A stretch of DNA of 32,423 nucleotides. Source: Clostridia bacterium (GTDB taxonomy: Bacteria; Bacillota; Clostridia; UBA1381; UBA9506). How positions within the stretch are numbered: position 1 is the stretch's first letter; every line of letters begins with the position of its first letter. The stretch spans positions 1 through 32,423 of the forward strand of contig JAFQLU010000008.1 in NCBI GenBank assembly GCA_017396465.1. Reading direction: 5' to 3'. The translations under genes and the position numbers were made by a program. The notes under the pieces were generated by a model. That model was not told where the DNA came from. It made no database searches and saw only the letters and a list, made by a program, of their open reading frames with translations. Below are positions 32,219-32,423 of the stretch, piece after piece.

Positions 32219-32250
32219 CAAAATTCCCGGAGATGTGCATCTCCGGGAAT
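32219..32250 (-). terminator. Terminator of the antiporter gene
   Basis: ATTCCCGGAGAT (32223-32234) pairs with ATCTCCGGGAAT (32239-32250). On the minus strand it is followed by a short T run (TTTTGATG). It starts about 15 bases past the antiporter stop. Confidence 0.75.
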
Positions 32251-32264
32251 GATTCTATTCGTTT

Positions 32265-32423
32265 TTATTTGTCTTTTTTGCCTGCCATTTCCAGTTTTGT
32301 CTGGCGACGGTTCTTCACATGCTCTTCCATGGGCTTGATATCGCCTGCAGCCTTCAATGCTTCCTTGGTCATCAAAGGTCCGACCAGCTCGTAAACCAGA
32401 ACGGCAAAGAGCGTAATGTTACG
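32265..32423 (-). CDS. C-terminal end of a cation:proton antiporter (partial)
   Basis: The minus strand from the window edge reads, in frame, RNITLFAVLVYELVGPLMTK then EALKAAGDIKPMEEHVKNRR QTKLEMAGKKDK and a TAA stop (52 residues visible). The LVYELVGPLMTKEALKAAGDI piece is the typical last membrane segment and cytoplasmic end of CPA2-type sodium or potassium:proton antiporters. The rest of the gene, including its start, lies outside the window. The call rests on a short fragment, but the motif is distinctive. Confidence 0.68.
   Translation of the reverse strand, partial: RNITLFAVLVYELVGPLMTKEALKAAGDIKPMEEHVKNRRQTKLEMAGKKDK

Overview
The window looks like a chromosomal segment of an uncultivated, endospore-forming Clostridia bacterium (Bacillota), probably an anaerobic gut or fermenter plant-fibre user. 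The signs are a yicC-remA-gmk-rpoZ gene order typical of Bacillota, a YunB sporulation protein, strong AGGAGG-type ribosome binding sites, many near-consensus sigma-A promoters with 17-base spacers, moderate GC, and several plant-polysaccharide enzymes. No phage, transposase, CRISPR array or rRNA is visible. The assignment to a lineage is inference.

Layout. 1-7.9 kb is a pectin/hemicellulose side-chain region: a GH105 unsaturated-uronyl hydrolase and a PL22-like beta-propeller share a minus-strand transcript, facing an iron-dependent alcohol dehydrogenase and an AraC regulator on the plus strand. After a tRNA-Arg(ACG) comes a GH127 beta-L-arabinofuranosidase, divergent from a second AraC regulator. 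7.9-11.1 kb holds cell-envelope genes: a polysaccharide deacetylase, an M23 peptidase and a GT4 glycosyltransferase. 11.1-17.2 kb is a housekeeping operon, mnmG-yicC-remA-gmk-rpoZ-rimO-pgsA, with one strong promoter at its head and a terminator at its end.

17.2-24.5 kb carries the oxidative branch of the TCA cycle: citrate synthase, Aquifex-type aconitase and NADP-isocitrate dehydrogenase. This is enough to make 2-oxoglutarate for glutamate. An 800-residue secreted protein built of four CBM-like modules sits between citrate synthase and aconitase. 24.5-26.3 kb has yunB and a convergent pair, a ComEC-like metallo-beta-lactamase protein plus DUF3006. 26.4-29.7 kb is a ytrA-type GntR/ABC ATPase/ABC permease operon with a palindromic operator over its promoter. 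Then come a GH28-like beta-helix protein, the azlCD branched-chain amino-acid exporter, and the C-terminal end of a cation:proton antiporter cut by the window edge.

Most genes are ordinary. The parts most worth a second look are regulatory and structural: a cloverleaf-like palindromic element at 44-168; a pair of divergent promoters sharing one palindromic -10 box; a terminator whose 3' arm holds the yunB ribosome binding site; a strong terminator inside the yunB coding sequence serving the opposite strand; a PL22-like protein with a changed metal site; and the secreted CBM-like protein set inside the TCA genes. I did not find a clearly new multi-gene system.
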